From Diplosphaera chodatii (Eukaryota; Chlorophyta; Trebouxiophyceae; Prasiolales; Stichococcaceae), in assembly GCA_032358165.1 (NCBI GenBank), contig JAALGY010000057.1, positions 1,178,001-1,242,000 on the forward strand: a DNA stretch of 64,000 bases. Reading direction: 5' to 3'. The position numbers were made by a program, and so were the translations under genes. This document shows, piece by piece, positions 1-11,138 of the stretch. The notes beneath the pieces were generated by a model. That model saw only the letters and a program-made list of their open reading frames with translations, had not been told where the DNA came from and made no database searches. Positions within the stretch are counted from its first letter, which is position 1; the number at the start of each line of letters is the position of its first letter.

Positions 1-34
1 CACAGCTGGTGCAAGACCTTGATTGGGCTTCCAG

Positions 35-1605
35 GTCTGGGCCCTGGCCGTGGGGGGTGCGGGCGAGGGGCTGCTGGCCACCGGCGCTGCTGATGCGACC
101 GTCGCCATCTGGGAGGACTGCACCGCAGCTGACGAGGAGGAGGCGGCGGCGGAGGAGGCCGCCATCGTGCTGAAGCAGCAGGACCTCTCCAACGCTCTGC
201 AGGTCGGCTGACCAGATTATCCCATTGCGCTACCCCTTCGCTGGGGGCGGCCATGCAACGATACTATTCCTCAATGGTGCTTGGTTGCATCGCTGACTAT
301 CGTGCTGACGATAGGCGCTGAGATGTGGCAGCAATAACGACAAACCCATTGCAACTGCAGAGCAAGGACTACGCAGCTGCAGCAGCGCTGGCGTTTGAGA
401 TGCGGCAGCCGCGCAGGCTGCTCTCTGTCGTGGACGCCATCCTCGGCGCTGGCGGCGGCGGCGGCGCTGCAGAACCCGCCGCCAGCGCAGCCATCCTCGA
501 GTCGCTCGCGGCCTCATGGGACAAGTGACCATGCCTGCTGGTTCTGCTCGTCATGCACCCTTTACGAGCAGATACGGCTGCTGTCGCAGCATCCTGCCGA
601 CTTGTGTTCAGCACGCTGTGGCGTGCCGATCATGCTGAAAGCTGATGTTGAATGTGTGATTGACGCCGCAGGGAGCAGCTGCGGGCTGCGCTGGAGTACA
701 TCCGCGAGTGGAACACCAACTCGCGGCTGTGCCATGCAGCCCAGGCGCTGCTGGCTGCCATCCTGCGCTGCCACTCACCGCAGGTCTGTGCAGGCTTGCC
801 AGACTTCATCTAATACGTGCACCCTTGCACATGCCCCGCTGTCGATTCGTGGCATGCGGAGACCGGAGAACAATGTAGTCAGTGCTGGCCTTGTTCGAAG
901 AGCTTCATGTGAGGACATTCACACAGCATCTGTCACGGTGACCATGGGCAGGCACTGCTGGCGGTGCCGGGCATTGCGGAGCTGCTGGACGGGCTGGAGG
1001 TCTACACGCAGAACCACTTTGCCCGGCTGGGCCGCCTGCAGCGCTCTGCCTACCTGCTGGACTACACGCTGGCGTCCATGAACACTCTGCTGCCGCCCAG
1101 TGCCGGGCCTGCTTCGGCTGCCGGTGCGGACGGCGCACCAGGCGCCACTCCCAGCGTGAACGGCCATGTGACGAGCACGCCCAGTGAAGCAGGGCTTACA
1201 GGCGGCGCTTCAGCTGTGGCGGTGCTGGATGTGCCGCCGTCACAAGCCACGCCCTCGCGGCATGAGAGTGGCGGAGGTGTGGCAGAAGGAGCGGTGGTTG
1301 CAGCACGCTCTGCTGCGGCCAGTGATGCTGAAACCCTGATCGCCCCAGACGGCATGGACGGTGCGGCAGCAGATGCGGCCTTGCCCCATGACAGCACAGC
1401 CGGCGCCACATCTGCTGACGCAGCACAGGCTGCCGACGGGCAGCAGCTGGGGAGCAGCAAGCGCAAGAGGACGCCTGGGAAGGGGAGGCGGAGGTCCGTA
1501 GAGGGGCCAGCAAAGGCGCATGCTGTGCAGAACGGTGGAGTCAGACATGGCAAGAAGGCCAAGCAAGCTGCGACCGTCAAGGAGTCCAGTGCAACTAACC
1601 CATGA
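35..1605 (+). CDS. UTP13: UTP13/TBL3-like WD40 protein, 3' part (5' truncated by window)
   Basis: Visible exons are 35-202, 361-524, 672-783 and 952-1605, all joining in phase, giving about 364 C-terminal residues; bases 1-34 look like the end of an intron. The first exon ends a WD40 propeller (GAADATVAIWED) and runs into an acidic stretch and LKQQDLSNALQ. This is the typical junction between propeller and C-terminal Utp13 helical domain, which continues with KDYAAAAALAFEMRQPRRLL and a segment ending LGRLQRSAYLLDYTLASMN. In the known family this is a subunit of the UTP-B part of the nucleolar small-subunit processome, needed for early 18S pre-rRNA processing. Beyond about residue 190 of the visible part the protein becomes a low-complexity Ala/Ser/Gly tail with a basic patch (SSKRKRTPGKGRRR), fitting a nucleolar localisation signal. 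Assignment rests on the order of motifs; confidence is high for the family. Confidence 0.88.
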
Positions 1606-2335
1606 GTCGGCACCTGGTGGTAACGCCTGTGTCATCAGTAATAATCAGTGATCAGTGCTTGCCACAGTCTGAGTCAGTGATGTCATGGGAATTTAGGTCG
1701 CGCGTTTGATCGCTTGACAGGCCGGGTCAGTACTAATTTGTAAATCAGTACCGATGGTTTGTATGTATGACACACGATACCAGACTGAAGGGGCTTTGCG
1801 AAGCCATCCAGGAACCCAGCTTGATGCACTCTGATCATCACCCGTGATTTCGTGCTGGCGAATCTGTATCACGTGCTGCCGCAACGCACTCACCGGCAAT
1901 TTCGCAACGTCGGGCCCTGATCGGCAGCCACACCCTTTGCAGACAACACCTTGTCAAGGCGCGTAGACGGTCGTGGCGGCTGCGCCTGCCGCGGGCTCGG
2001 GGCTTTCGGCCAAACCCGCTTCTGAGGGTGCAACACATTTTGTTGCATCAACAGCGACCGTGCCTGCCGCCCACCGCGCCTGTGACGCATCTCAAACGGC
2101 TGTGGTTGGCGCGCATCCGAGGAGCAGACGTCGGCGAAGCTGTGCAGCGGGCTTATGTAAGATATGCTACTCTTATGGGTGTAAGTGTGCCGAGCCGTGC
2201 CAGTTGTTTTGCTCCTGTCGGCGGTTCAAGGAGGCCACTGCTTCACACGGTCACGAAAGTGTGTTGCGCAAGCGTTGTGCACGGTGACCGCAGGATGCGA
2301 ACCTGACCAGGTGCCCGCGGCGCTGCAGTCATCAC
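1606..2335 (+). other. Intergenic region between UTP13 and the unknown gene at 2336
   Basis: Apart from the TGTAA motif I see no convincing exon. Open frames here lack family motifs and plausible splice continuity. It probably holds the UTP13 3' UTR and the promoter, or possibly an unrecognised 5' exon, of the next gene. Confidence 0.4.
1739..1743 (+). promoter_or_regulatory. TGTAA polyadenylation motif of the UTP13 gene
   Basis: TGTAA lies 134 bases after the UTP13 stop codon. This pentamer is the known chlorophyte poly(A) signal. Its use here is inferred from position only. Confidence 0.4.
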
Positions 2336-4021
2336 ATGGACCTGATTGCTCTCGCGCGCAAACTGGCGTTGGCGTTCGCCAATGGCGAGTCGAACCAGCT
2401 GCTTGCCGCCGCAGTGCAGGCGCTGTTCCCCTCCGCATCGTATGTCAGGCACGTCCGCACCTGTTTCTGACATGGTGCTGCGGCACATGACTAGCAGCCT
2501 TTAGTGTACGACTCTGCAGTTTGTCGCAGTTCCAGCCAGCAACAGGTAGCCCATGCAAGCTCCTGACACCGGTGGTTTAGCTTGCGCAGCCTTGGCCTGT
2601 GTGGCAGCCCCGATCTCACGGTTGCAACAAGCAACCTTGTCGCCGAGGGTTTCATGACGACATCGCTCATGGACACACAGCACTGCCCTTGCCTTGTGTC
2701 AGGACGACCGGAGTTGGTACCAGTTGGCATGTGAGCCTGAAACATTGCCAATGAGGCACATGCACAAATGTATGCACAGCTCAGCACTGCTGCTTGGGAG
2801 CCTCGCGGGCAACGGAAGTTTTGGCGACAGTTACATGCCACGATCACACAGGTCGACCGGCTTCGTGCCGCTGTCTGGTCGCCTGCTGGCGGGCCGCTTT
2901 GTCTGCATACCTATTCCCACGATGCCAGTGGCGCCGCCGCTGAATGGCGAGCTGGTCAGCGGGCTGGTTGAGCGGCCGGGCGGCCTGATCGGCTGCCTGA
3001 TTTTGGGGCTTGCTGCCGGGGGGCCACAGGACCCGAGGTGAGGCCGTGCGACGGTCACGTGCTGTGCTGGAACTCAGCTTCGGTGTTTCCGCCAGGGACT
3101 TGCCCAGGGCATGTGACCGTGCAGCAGCTGGCTGTTCCTCCTCCCAATGCTGAGCCCGAGTGGCCCTCGCGTGCACCTGCAGCTTGATACCAAATGCGGC
3201 AAACCTCGTGAGGGCGCTGATGGCGGAGCTGCCAGGCGCTGCCGTGCGGGCTGCAGCAAACATCGTGTCCTTCGTCTTTCGGGTGTCGCTGGCGGACGGC
3301 GCTGCAGCGCCTGCAGACGCCAGTCAGCCGCAGCTGGGGACCCTGGACCCTGGCACTGACCTGCTGGCAACAACGGCGGGAGCTGCTGCTATGGCGGCCA
3401 CAGCGCCAGGTGTCAAGTCAGCAGCGACAGCATTCGCTCCACAGCTGCAGGGGGCCCCGACCTTCACAGATGCTGATGCGGCTTTCATGGACCTGGATGG
3501 GGCAGCAATGGCGTATTATGAGAGTGGCAGCAGCAGCGGCGGCTGGGACAGCACCGCCGCCGTCGACAGCCTTGCAGCGCCTGCCGCGCCGGGCGAGCCG
3601 TTCGCAGGTGCAGCGTGTCCTGGCGCCTGTCAGGTGCTCCTGTGCTGTGGCGCACAACTGCACTTTGCATCGCTGACGCTCAAGTGAGTTGGTATGACAA
3701 GCAACCTGAGGCGCTGTTAGTTCGACCTTGACAACAACAGATGCAGGACCATTTGCCACAGAACATGCGACATCGGAGGAGGCCATCGGAGCCTGCTTCG
3801 ATTACAGGCTGGGACCACTGTGGCAGAACTGACACCTGGTGCGTGTAACCGTCCTTGTGTGTAGTATGATGAGCAGCAGAGTGTTGTCTCTGCCTTCATG
3901 TGGTTGTGCAGCAGGATCACACCCTGGACGCAGCGCCGAAACGTTTGCTATCATGGCCAATGCTGCAGAACGCAAGGATCAATGTGGAAAGGCAACGGGA
4001 ATATGGCGGGCCTGCCGCTGA
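2336..4021 (+). CDS. Unknown protein, four-exon model
   Basis: Not recognised. A phase-consistent model uses exons 2336-2439, 2852-3037, 3183-3607 and 3915-4021 (273 residues), with strong donors GTATGT after exon 1 and GTGAGG after exon 2. The start MDLIALARKLALAFANGES begins a predicted amphipathic helix. The middle contains hydrophobic stretches (GGLIGCLILGLAAGG; AAANIVSFVFRVSLADGA), too short or too polar to call membrane helices firmly. The C-terminal half is Ala/Gly/Ser-rich with an acidic patch (FTDADAAFMDLDGAA). I chose the ATG at 2336 because it opens the frame that splices correctly; an upstream exon is not excluded. No function can be assigned. Confidence 0.45.
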
Positions 4022-4732
4022 ATTTGGGGACCCTTCATTGCACACATGAGGCAAATAAATCTCTTGTATTGGGTTGTAGCCCTATAACGCCGTGGCCGGT
4101 TTGTGTCGACAACTATCACGTCGGCACGCGTTACGAAACCATTGTTACTGATATCGCCTGTCAGCAAACACCACCGGCAGCGGGCTCTCCTTGTGAGCCG
4201 GCTGACGGTCGCAACAGGACCATGATTGTTGAACCGGATTCAGCCTTGTGACAGCGCAACGGCGCTTTGTGACGCATGCTTTGCTGCAGCAAACATACTG
4301 TTGGTTTGATGTCAGTATTGCTTGTATGTGAGTCTAGCCATGCTTGCCAGAGTTTAGCATCGCAAATGGCATGGTAATGAGAGAACCTAGGGTATTGTAG
4401 AAGGCCTTCCACAGCTTCCACTCAACTTCCCTGCATGCATTGGCAAAATGCTCATTCAAATTCTTGTACTGTGCATGCTGCGCAAATAGGATCGATGCCT
4501 GCTGCTTGGTCAGAAGTAGGACCTGCTGCGGTCAAGCGCTTGGTCAAACCGAGATGATCATTAACTGCTTGTAACAATCACACTGGACAAGGGGTTGCCC
4601 CCTCGCACTATAGGGCGACCTTGTAGCAGCACATAAGCTCAGATCTTCATGATGAATCTGCGATGAGGCGTTGTGCTGGTTGTTGATCAGTGCCCCATGC
4701 ACGTCTGCCACGCAAGAGTGCTTCTTGCCGCA
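4022..4732 (+). other. Intergenic region upstream of UNG
   Basis: No exon seen. It should hold the 3' UTR of the unknown gene and the UNG promoter. A TGTAA motif at 4570-4574 is the only recognisable signal and is rather far from the stop at 4021. Confidence 0.35.
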
Positions 4733-6797
4733 ATGCCCAAGCGGAGCACAATCGATTCGTTCTTTGGAGCAGCGCAGAAACGGCCGAAAACCACTTCAGC
4801 CATTGCTGCTGCGCAACAGGTGCGTCCGGATGCCTGCGATCTCACGCATCCAGTGTAGTGGGTCGGCATGGTCACCACAACAAGCTCAGCGGAAAATGCA
4901 TAAGCTTGCAGAATTTGAAGCAGCAATAACGGAGGCAGGTCCGTCACCACTGTTGCACAGGATGCAGATGCAGTGCAGAACAACAGCAACGCTGCAGCAG
5001 CGTCACAGCAGGCGATGTGGGGCTCGGCCGCTGTCCGCAGCCCGCCTGCTGCAATGGCCACCCCTGCCGAGGCTGCAACACCACCTGTGGCCGACGGAGC
5101 AGCAGATGCAGCAGCGGGACCACCGCCAGTCACCCCGCCAGCAGGCACGCCAGATGCACAGCATGCCAAGGAGGCAGAAGAAGCGCCAACTCCAGAGATG
5201 CTGGCAAAGTGGCACGCAAACGCAGCCAGGTGCGGGCGTCTAGTGCTGTAGACCGTGTTGCTTCTCGGGGCGTCGCCCGCACAGCATTGCTGAATGATCC
5301 GCATGTGAAGCTGTGGCAACGAGGCTGTGCATAATGAGGTGTGTGCTGGGGCAAGCAGGAATCTGGAGGCGGCACAGAGCGTGGTCACAGCAGCAGCGGC
5401 CGATGGCAAGCGGCCGCAGCTGAGCAAACTGTTGACCGAGTCCAGCTGGCTGCACCACATGAGCGTGGAGTTTGAAAAGCCGTACTTCAAGCAGCTGCAG
5501 AAGTTCCTGGATGGGGAATGGCAGGCACAGTCGGTGTACCCCCCACCAGAGATGATCTTCAGGTTGGTTGTGCAATGGTCGCCCACTGTGGCATCATATG
5601 CATTGCGTGCTGCTGCACTTGAATGCATGGACGTGACTCGTCAAGGCGCTATTTGTGAGTCAGCGTCATAGTCCTGATACTACACACAGTCTGTTCCTGC
5701 AGGGCTATGAACAGCACCCAGTTCGACAAGGTGAAGGTGGTCATCCTTGGCCAAGGTGGGTGACCACGTGCTGACTGAATGCCACTTGGGATTGATGCAT
5801 TGCCCAACCCCAAACCACACTCCTGCTGGCGCCACATGACTCAGCGGCAAATGCTGACACCATGGGAATCTTTGCCGCAGACCCGTACCACAACACGGGG
5901 CAGGCGATGGGGCTGTCGTTCTCGGTGCCCCAGGGCATACCTGTGCCCTCCAGCCTGCAAAACATATACAGGGAGCTTAACACGGACCTGGGCTGCGTGC
6001 GGCCCAAGCATGGCTGCTTGCTGAAGGTGTGCTGTGCTGCATGACTCCTGCACAGGGGTGAAAGCGCCCTTTGCAGACCATCGTGTATATGTCTGCTGCG
6101 CGATCGATTAAGGCACTGGACCAAGCATTGTGTTGTGTGTGCAGTGGGCGGAGCAAGGCGTGCTGCTGCTGAATGCAAGCCTGACAGTGCGTGCGCATGC
6201 TGCCAACTCCCACAAGAAGAAGGTGGGGACCAGCATCTGTCATGAGCTGATGTGACCACAATTCGCACTGGTACCTATTTGGACGCAAGCCCGCAGGCTC
6301 ATGCTCGGGCCCCGACGCAGGGGTGGGAGACCTTTACAGACACGGCCATCAAGGCCATTTCGCAGCACCGCTCAGGCGTGGTTTTCCTGCTGTGGGGCGC
6401 ATCTGCGCAGAGCAAGGTGCATGGCAGTGCGGGAGGAACAACGTGGCACGATCGACAGCACCTGCGCCTGCAGCACTCCTGTAGCTGTCGTTGCTGCCGT
6501 CCGCCCTTTAGCGACACTGGGCATCGACTGTTGCAGGAGCCCCTGGTCAATGCTGGCAAACATCATGTGCTCAAATGTGCACATCCCAGGTATGCCGATC
6601 AGTGGCTGGAGCAAACTGTCAACATGAATGCAGACCCTGCTCATACACACATGCATCCATAACTAATGGCATTGTGTATGCGTGTGTGCAGCGGCCTCAG
6701 TGCAAACAAGGGATTCTTCGGCTGCAAACACTTTTCCAAGACGAACAAGCTGCTCACCGGGGCGGGGATGGCGCCGATTGACTGGCAGATTGAGTGA
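4733..6797 (+). CDS. UNG: Uracil-DNA glycosylase (family 1 UNG)
   Basis: Removes uracil from DNA as the first step of base-excision repair. Nine exons join in phase: 4733-4819, 4961-5229, 5359-5562, 5703-5755, 5881-6026, 6145-6222, 6321-6416, 6537-6589, 6692-6797 (363 residues). The water-activating motif GQDPYH is split by an intron (VVILGQ / [17 protein letters not shown]). FLLWGASAQ, the DNA-intercalation loop HPSGLSA and a terminal [11 protein letters not shown] follow. The first residues, [12 protein letters not shown], carry a PCNA-interacting (PIP) box, as in nuclear UNG2-type enzymes, which favours the ATG at 4733. Between PIP box and catalytic domain lies an Ala/Pro-rich linker of roughly 120 residues. 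An in-frame ATG at 4673 would add 20 residues and could make an organellar isoform. The gene is convergent with the kinase at 7423-10024. Confidence 0.96.
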
Positions 6798-7422
6798 TCA
6801 GGGCTCCGCATGCCCAGCTGATGGCAGGATGCATCCGGACAGACAGGGTTTGCAGAGGCACTGATCACTGACCATAGCACGCCGGCATGATGTCAGCTGT
6901 CTGACGCAGCATTGCACAGGTTGACATCCTCCTGATACGGTGGCGCTGCAAAGAAGTCCTGCAAACAAATTTTTTGATGGCAGAATTAGGTCGAGCCAGG
7001 GGAGCTGTGCTGAAGAGGGCTTTGTCAACTTGCATTGGCAGTCAAACCTTGATACAAATGAAGAACCAGTGTGTGCGTGGTAAGTGTAGAGGCACAGGCA
7101 ACTAATGAAACTGAAGCAACAGGCAGGGTCGTCCGCTGTATCCCTGCATTTTGTTTCGCGGCTGTCTCAAACCAAGCAACGACCCCCATTCCCGGAGTTG
7201 CATAGTCCACTAACATTTGAAAGCAATGGTGCTGAAGCCAGTCCCACAAACAAAATTGTCTTGCAAAAGGCAGAGCCCGTGCCCCACGAAGGAGGCTGGC
7301 AGGGTGCAAAACCCTTTAGTTATGGAGAAACCCACGGTTCACAACAGAAAACATGGCGGCCCAGCGGCTTGCTGTAGGCGGTGATGGTGTGCTAGGTCGC
7401 GCATCTTGTGGTTGCTGCGCCC
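6798..7422. other. Convergent intergenic region between UNG and the SnRK2-like gene
   Basis: Holds the 3' ends of two convergent genes. I see no exon and no TGTAA on either strand close to the stops. Confidence 0.4.
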
Positions 7423-10024
7423 TCAGATGGACATGCGGCTGACGCTGCGCCGGCCGTGTAGCGGTGGCCGGCTGCTACACTGCGGCCCGCGCTGCTGCTG
7501 GTCAGGGCGCTGCTGTTGCCGCTGTGCCGGGTGCCACTGCTGCTGGTGCACAGGTCCTGTCGGCGCCGGGCACCGGCCGGGGGTCGGCGGCGAGGGGGCG
7601 CTCTGCGTGTCCGCCTCATACTCACAATCACTTTGGGTGACGAACGGGTTCCCGGTCGGTGCAGACGGCGCCTGCAATCGTCAGACAAGGGTGTTCCGTC
7701 CTGTCGAGCGACATGAGGAGGCGATACAACCCTCACTTTGCACTCTCACATCCCAGCTACCTGCCCAAGTCATATGACAGGATCCACTGCAATGAATGGG
7801 GGTTGCGTACCGGACTCGGACAGGCAGTTACACGGCTGAAGACCACACGTGTGACGCGGGCACGCACGCAGGCCTCAACGATGGCCACCAGCTCTCCCGA
7901 GGTCTGCACAGCAGGTCATCACGTCGGCGGTCTCTCGTCTTGCCTCGGTGCCATGCACATGTGGGCAACAACCTGTACCCCATGTGCGCGGTCCATACCT
8001 GCGCACAGCTGCCAGGCAGCATGCCACGGCCGGCAAGGTGCAGGAGGTGAGCATTTGTCCCTGCCAGGTCCGGCGGCAGGTTCTTCACCACCCAGGGGTG
8101 GCGCATGATGGCGGGCAGGCTAATGCGCTGCTGCGGCGTCGGCCGCAGCAGCCGGTGCAGCAGGTCCTGGCACTCCAGGGACAGCTGCGCGGGCAAGGCA
8201 CACACATGTCAGTTGACTGGTGCTCAGTTCAACATTGAGCTAGGCACGGCGGCATGGTCTATATACACGAGGCGTGCAGTCAGGGACACGCTGCAGTCGG
8301 TGGCAGCAGGCTGGGACCCACGTGTGGGAGGGGCATGTAGTCCCCGCGCGAGATGCGGGTGAACATGGACTGCATCGCATGCACGCTCTTGTCCTGCCCA
8401 TCCTCCGGTCGCACGAAGGGAAAGTTTCCTGCAACAGCACGTGGTTAACCCATGATCATCCTCTGATCGCCCCTCATCACTCCACGTTGGTACCGCTGTT
8501 GTACATCATGACCGTAGTACATGATACAAGATGACACAAACACGGATATGCTGGTGGAATCACCTGTCAGCATCACATACAGCGAGACCCCGCAGGACCT
8601 GTGAGCACAGAGGTGAAGGTTAGTATGCCGCTCAACCCACCCCATAGGCGCCACAGATGCCAGCAGGATGACGTGAGCGCACCAGATGTCGGCAGCTTTG
8701 CCATCATACATCTCCTCAAACAGAACCTCTGGCGCCATGTACTCTGTGACCAGGACAGAGTTGTCAGTAGTGCATGCTCAATAATTTGATGGCATTGCAC
8801 CTGGATGACGCACGTCAACCAGCCAGCTGTTGTTCAAGGAAGAGCTGTCACCGGGGGTGCCGCAGGTGGACTTTGAGATGGATTGCCCGGCCTCATCTTT
8901 GCTGAAGCCTGCAGCAGCATGAAACCTCACTTCATGACACATCCAAGGGATCCCGGCAGCGGATCGCTGGTTCGGGTCAATAGGTGGGACTGGATCGCTG
9001 CTCACACGCTGGGCATGGGCATGGCGGGACCGCACCAAAGTCGCAGATCTTCAGCGTGGGGGTGGCGGCGCTGGTGTCCAGCATCAGGTTGTCCAGCTTG
9101 ATGTCGCGGTTGACGATGCCCAGGCGGTGGCAGTAGTCCACCGCCACCACCATCTCCTGGAACAGCCGCCTCGCGTGGTCCTCCGCGATGCCCGCCACCT
9201 GCGCCCGGGGTGCCAGATCACGCATGAGCCGCCCCCGCTCGCAGCCGCCGGCAGCGAGGTGGCACAGTCAGCAGGCAGGGCGTGGATGGCTGCAGCATGA
9301 GGGGGGCGCCGGCGTCGCACCCCCTGCTGCCACTGCAGGTCGATCAGCTGGCTGAGGTCGCCGCCCGAGACGTAGTCCATCACGATCGCCAGGTAGTGCG
9401 ACGTCAGGAACACCTCCTGCGCAGGGCACAACATGCACGGTGGTCGCACGGTGTCACGTTGGGAGGCAGGTGGTTTCAAGCCTGCGGGATGGGGTCCGAG
9501 CGCACGTCGCACCTTGAGCTGCACGATGTGCGGGTGCCCCGCGCACATCTTGTGGTTCGCCAGCTCCCGCGCGACGGTCCGGGCGTCGAACTCCGTCCCG
9601 AAGCGAGCCAGGAACTTGATCGCAACGTGCTGGTTGCTGCCGCGATCCAGTGCGAGCTGCACGAAGGCCGTGCCGCCCCTGCATGATCGCCACAGGCACT
9701 CTATGTATCAAGGACCAGATGAGCAGCGGCAGAGGAAAATTTTGGCCCGATTGCGACTTTACTTCTATGGTGAAGTGAGATGTAGCGCATCAGCAGAGTG
9801 TGTGGCCACGAGCGGCACCTGTGGAGATCTCGCACGTAGGTGTAGCGCTGGTGCCCCTGCAGCGGTTCGAGCAGGCTGTGCGCCTGGTCATGGCTGCTGG
9901 GCCAGTGGCCGCCGCCCGCGGACCGCCCGCAAGCAGCCGTGGCGCCGCCAGAGGGCTGTAACGAGCCCAGATCATCGACGTTCGCAGAGCCGGCGCTGCG
10001 GAGCTGCAGCGGAGCGGCCGTCAT
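7423..10024 (-). CDS. SnRK2/SNF1-related serine/threonine protein kinase
   Basis: Plant-type stress kinase family. Exons in transcription order: 10024-9819, 9678-9513, 9416-9321, 9198-9036, 8908-8852, 8743-8683, 8598-8564, 8428-8322, 8184-7999, about 7903-7847, 7671-7423; phases agree (about 460 residues). Visible are a degenerate glycine loop (RGGTAFVQLA), the VAIK lysine, SGGDLSQL, catalytic loop VNRDIKLDN, ICDFGFSKD, activation segment [37 protein letters not shown] and HPWV. Order and wording of subdomains VII-IX are those of SnRK2. The His of the HRD motif is Asn (NRD). After the kinase core comes a short segment like the SnRK2 regulatory helix (TSGELVAIVEACVRA). A Gln/Pro-rich tail follows, starting with a small acidic patch, unlike the long acidic tail of land-plant SnRK2s. 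The junction of the last two exons is less certain. Confidence 0.93.
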
Positions 10025-11138
10025 GGCGGTGTGGTCCGGGTAATCGCGGGCCCTGGGCGGCACAAGACAGGCCCCTGAGGACAGCTGCATGATCAAATAA
10101 TAATCGCCGGCACATGTGGCTGGATTGATTCTTCCATGTCGCAGGGTACATAGCGCAGCTTTCCCTGGCGCGCAGCCGACAACCTTGTACTGCGCAGACA
10201 GGCCTGGGCAAGTGACGCTGCACCCGTGCCCGGTGCAGCCGACTGTACAGCGTCATGAGCCTTCGAGAACCAGCTAATGCGACCGTACTCCGGTCGAACT
10301 CGCAGGGCGTACTTGTGGCAGGTCACAACAGGCGCAGCAGAACACGCTGGCCGCTCGAAAGTGCAGTAGTCGGCAGGGCCACAACTTTTGGCAATAAAGC
10401 ATCCGGTGCTCACCCAAACTTGGAGCACTCCTCTAATATGTCCAGGTGCGTTGCGACGCTGCAGTCGGACTGCAGTGACGGGTTTTCCGAGTAACCACTG
10501 TCGCTGACGCAACGGTGCTCGCAGCCACTACTGGTGAAAACCAACTCCACAGCCCCCAGCATCGCTCCACGCACAGCCTGACAGCTGCGCGGATGTGACG
10601 CAAAAGGGGGCGGCGTGCGGGGTCTTAGGTGGTCGGACAATCGCGCTGTTGGTGTCCTGGATGGCTGATGTTGGGATCTGACTGGCGCCCGTACCGTGCG
10701 ATCAGTACATCAACAGCTTCCTGTTGCCGGGAAGAATGGGCGGAAATAGTCGCTGACGTCCTTACATAAGCGACTCTTTCAGTGCTGACATGCTTGACAC
10801 ATGGCATGATGTGCTTTGCTTATTCGCGCGTGTGCCCGCAGTTCGTGGGCATGAAAAGCTTGAGGTGGACGCCCAGTCCGGACACGGTGTGGCGATAGCC
10901 TGCATGTCGATGCGAGACTTAATCTGTCACGGCCTATGCCATTGGCATCAATGATGCACACACATGCATGGCATGGCGTTGCGGGCGAATCAGCACCGCA
11001 GCCCACCTGTCGGCGCCGGCGGCGACTCTTCTCCACAGCACTAGCCGCTGGTGGCCTGACTGCGATCACGTCCGCTAAGCACCTGCGATTACGAGCCACT
11101 GGCCAGCTGGGAGTCGGCCCGGAAACACGCGGCATCTG
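10025..11138 (-). other. Intergenic region between the SnRK2-like gene and oligopeptidase B
   Basis: Both flanking genes are on the minus strand. This 1.1 kb should contain the kinase promoter and the peptidase 3' UTR. I see no exon with family motifs or consistent splicing. Confidence 0.4.
10762..10766 (-). promoter_or_regulatory. TGTAA (minus strand) possible poly(A) motif of the oligopeptidase B gene
   Basis: TTACA on the plus strand reads TGTAA on the minus strand about 370 bases after the oligopeptidase B stop codon. Position only; weak. Confidence 0.25.

Noticed and set aside
2080..2230. Cys-rich frame (CKICYSYGCKCAEPCQLFCS)
   Set aside because: Looks like a metallothionein or zinc motif but is a chance frame without start, splice support or continuation.
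4687..5628. 313-codon minus-strand frame opposite UNG
   Set aside because: Shadow of UNG exons 1-3; Cys/Ala/Ser-rich with no motif.
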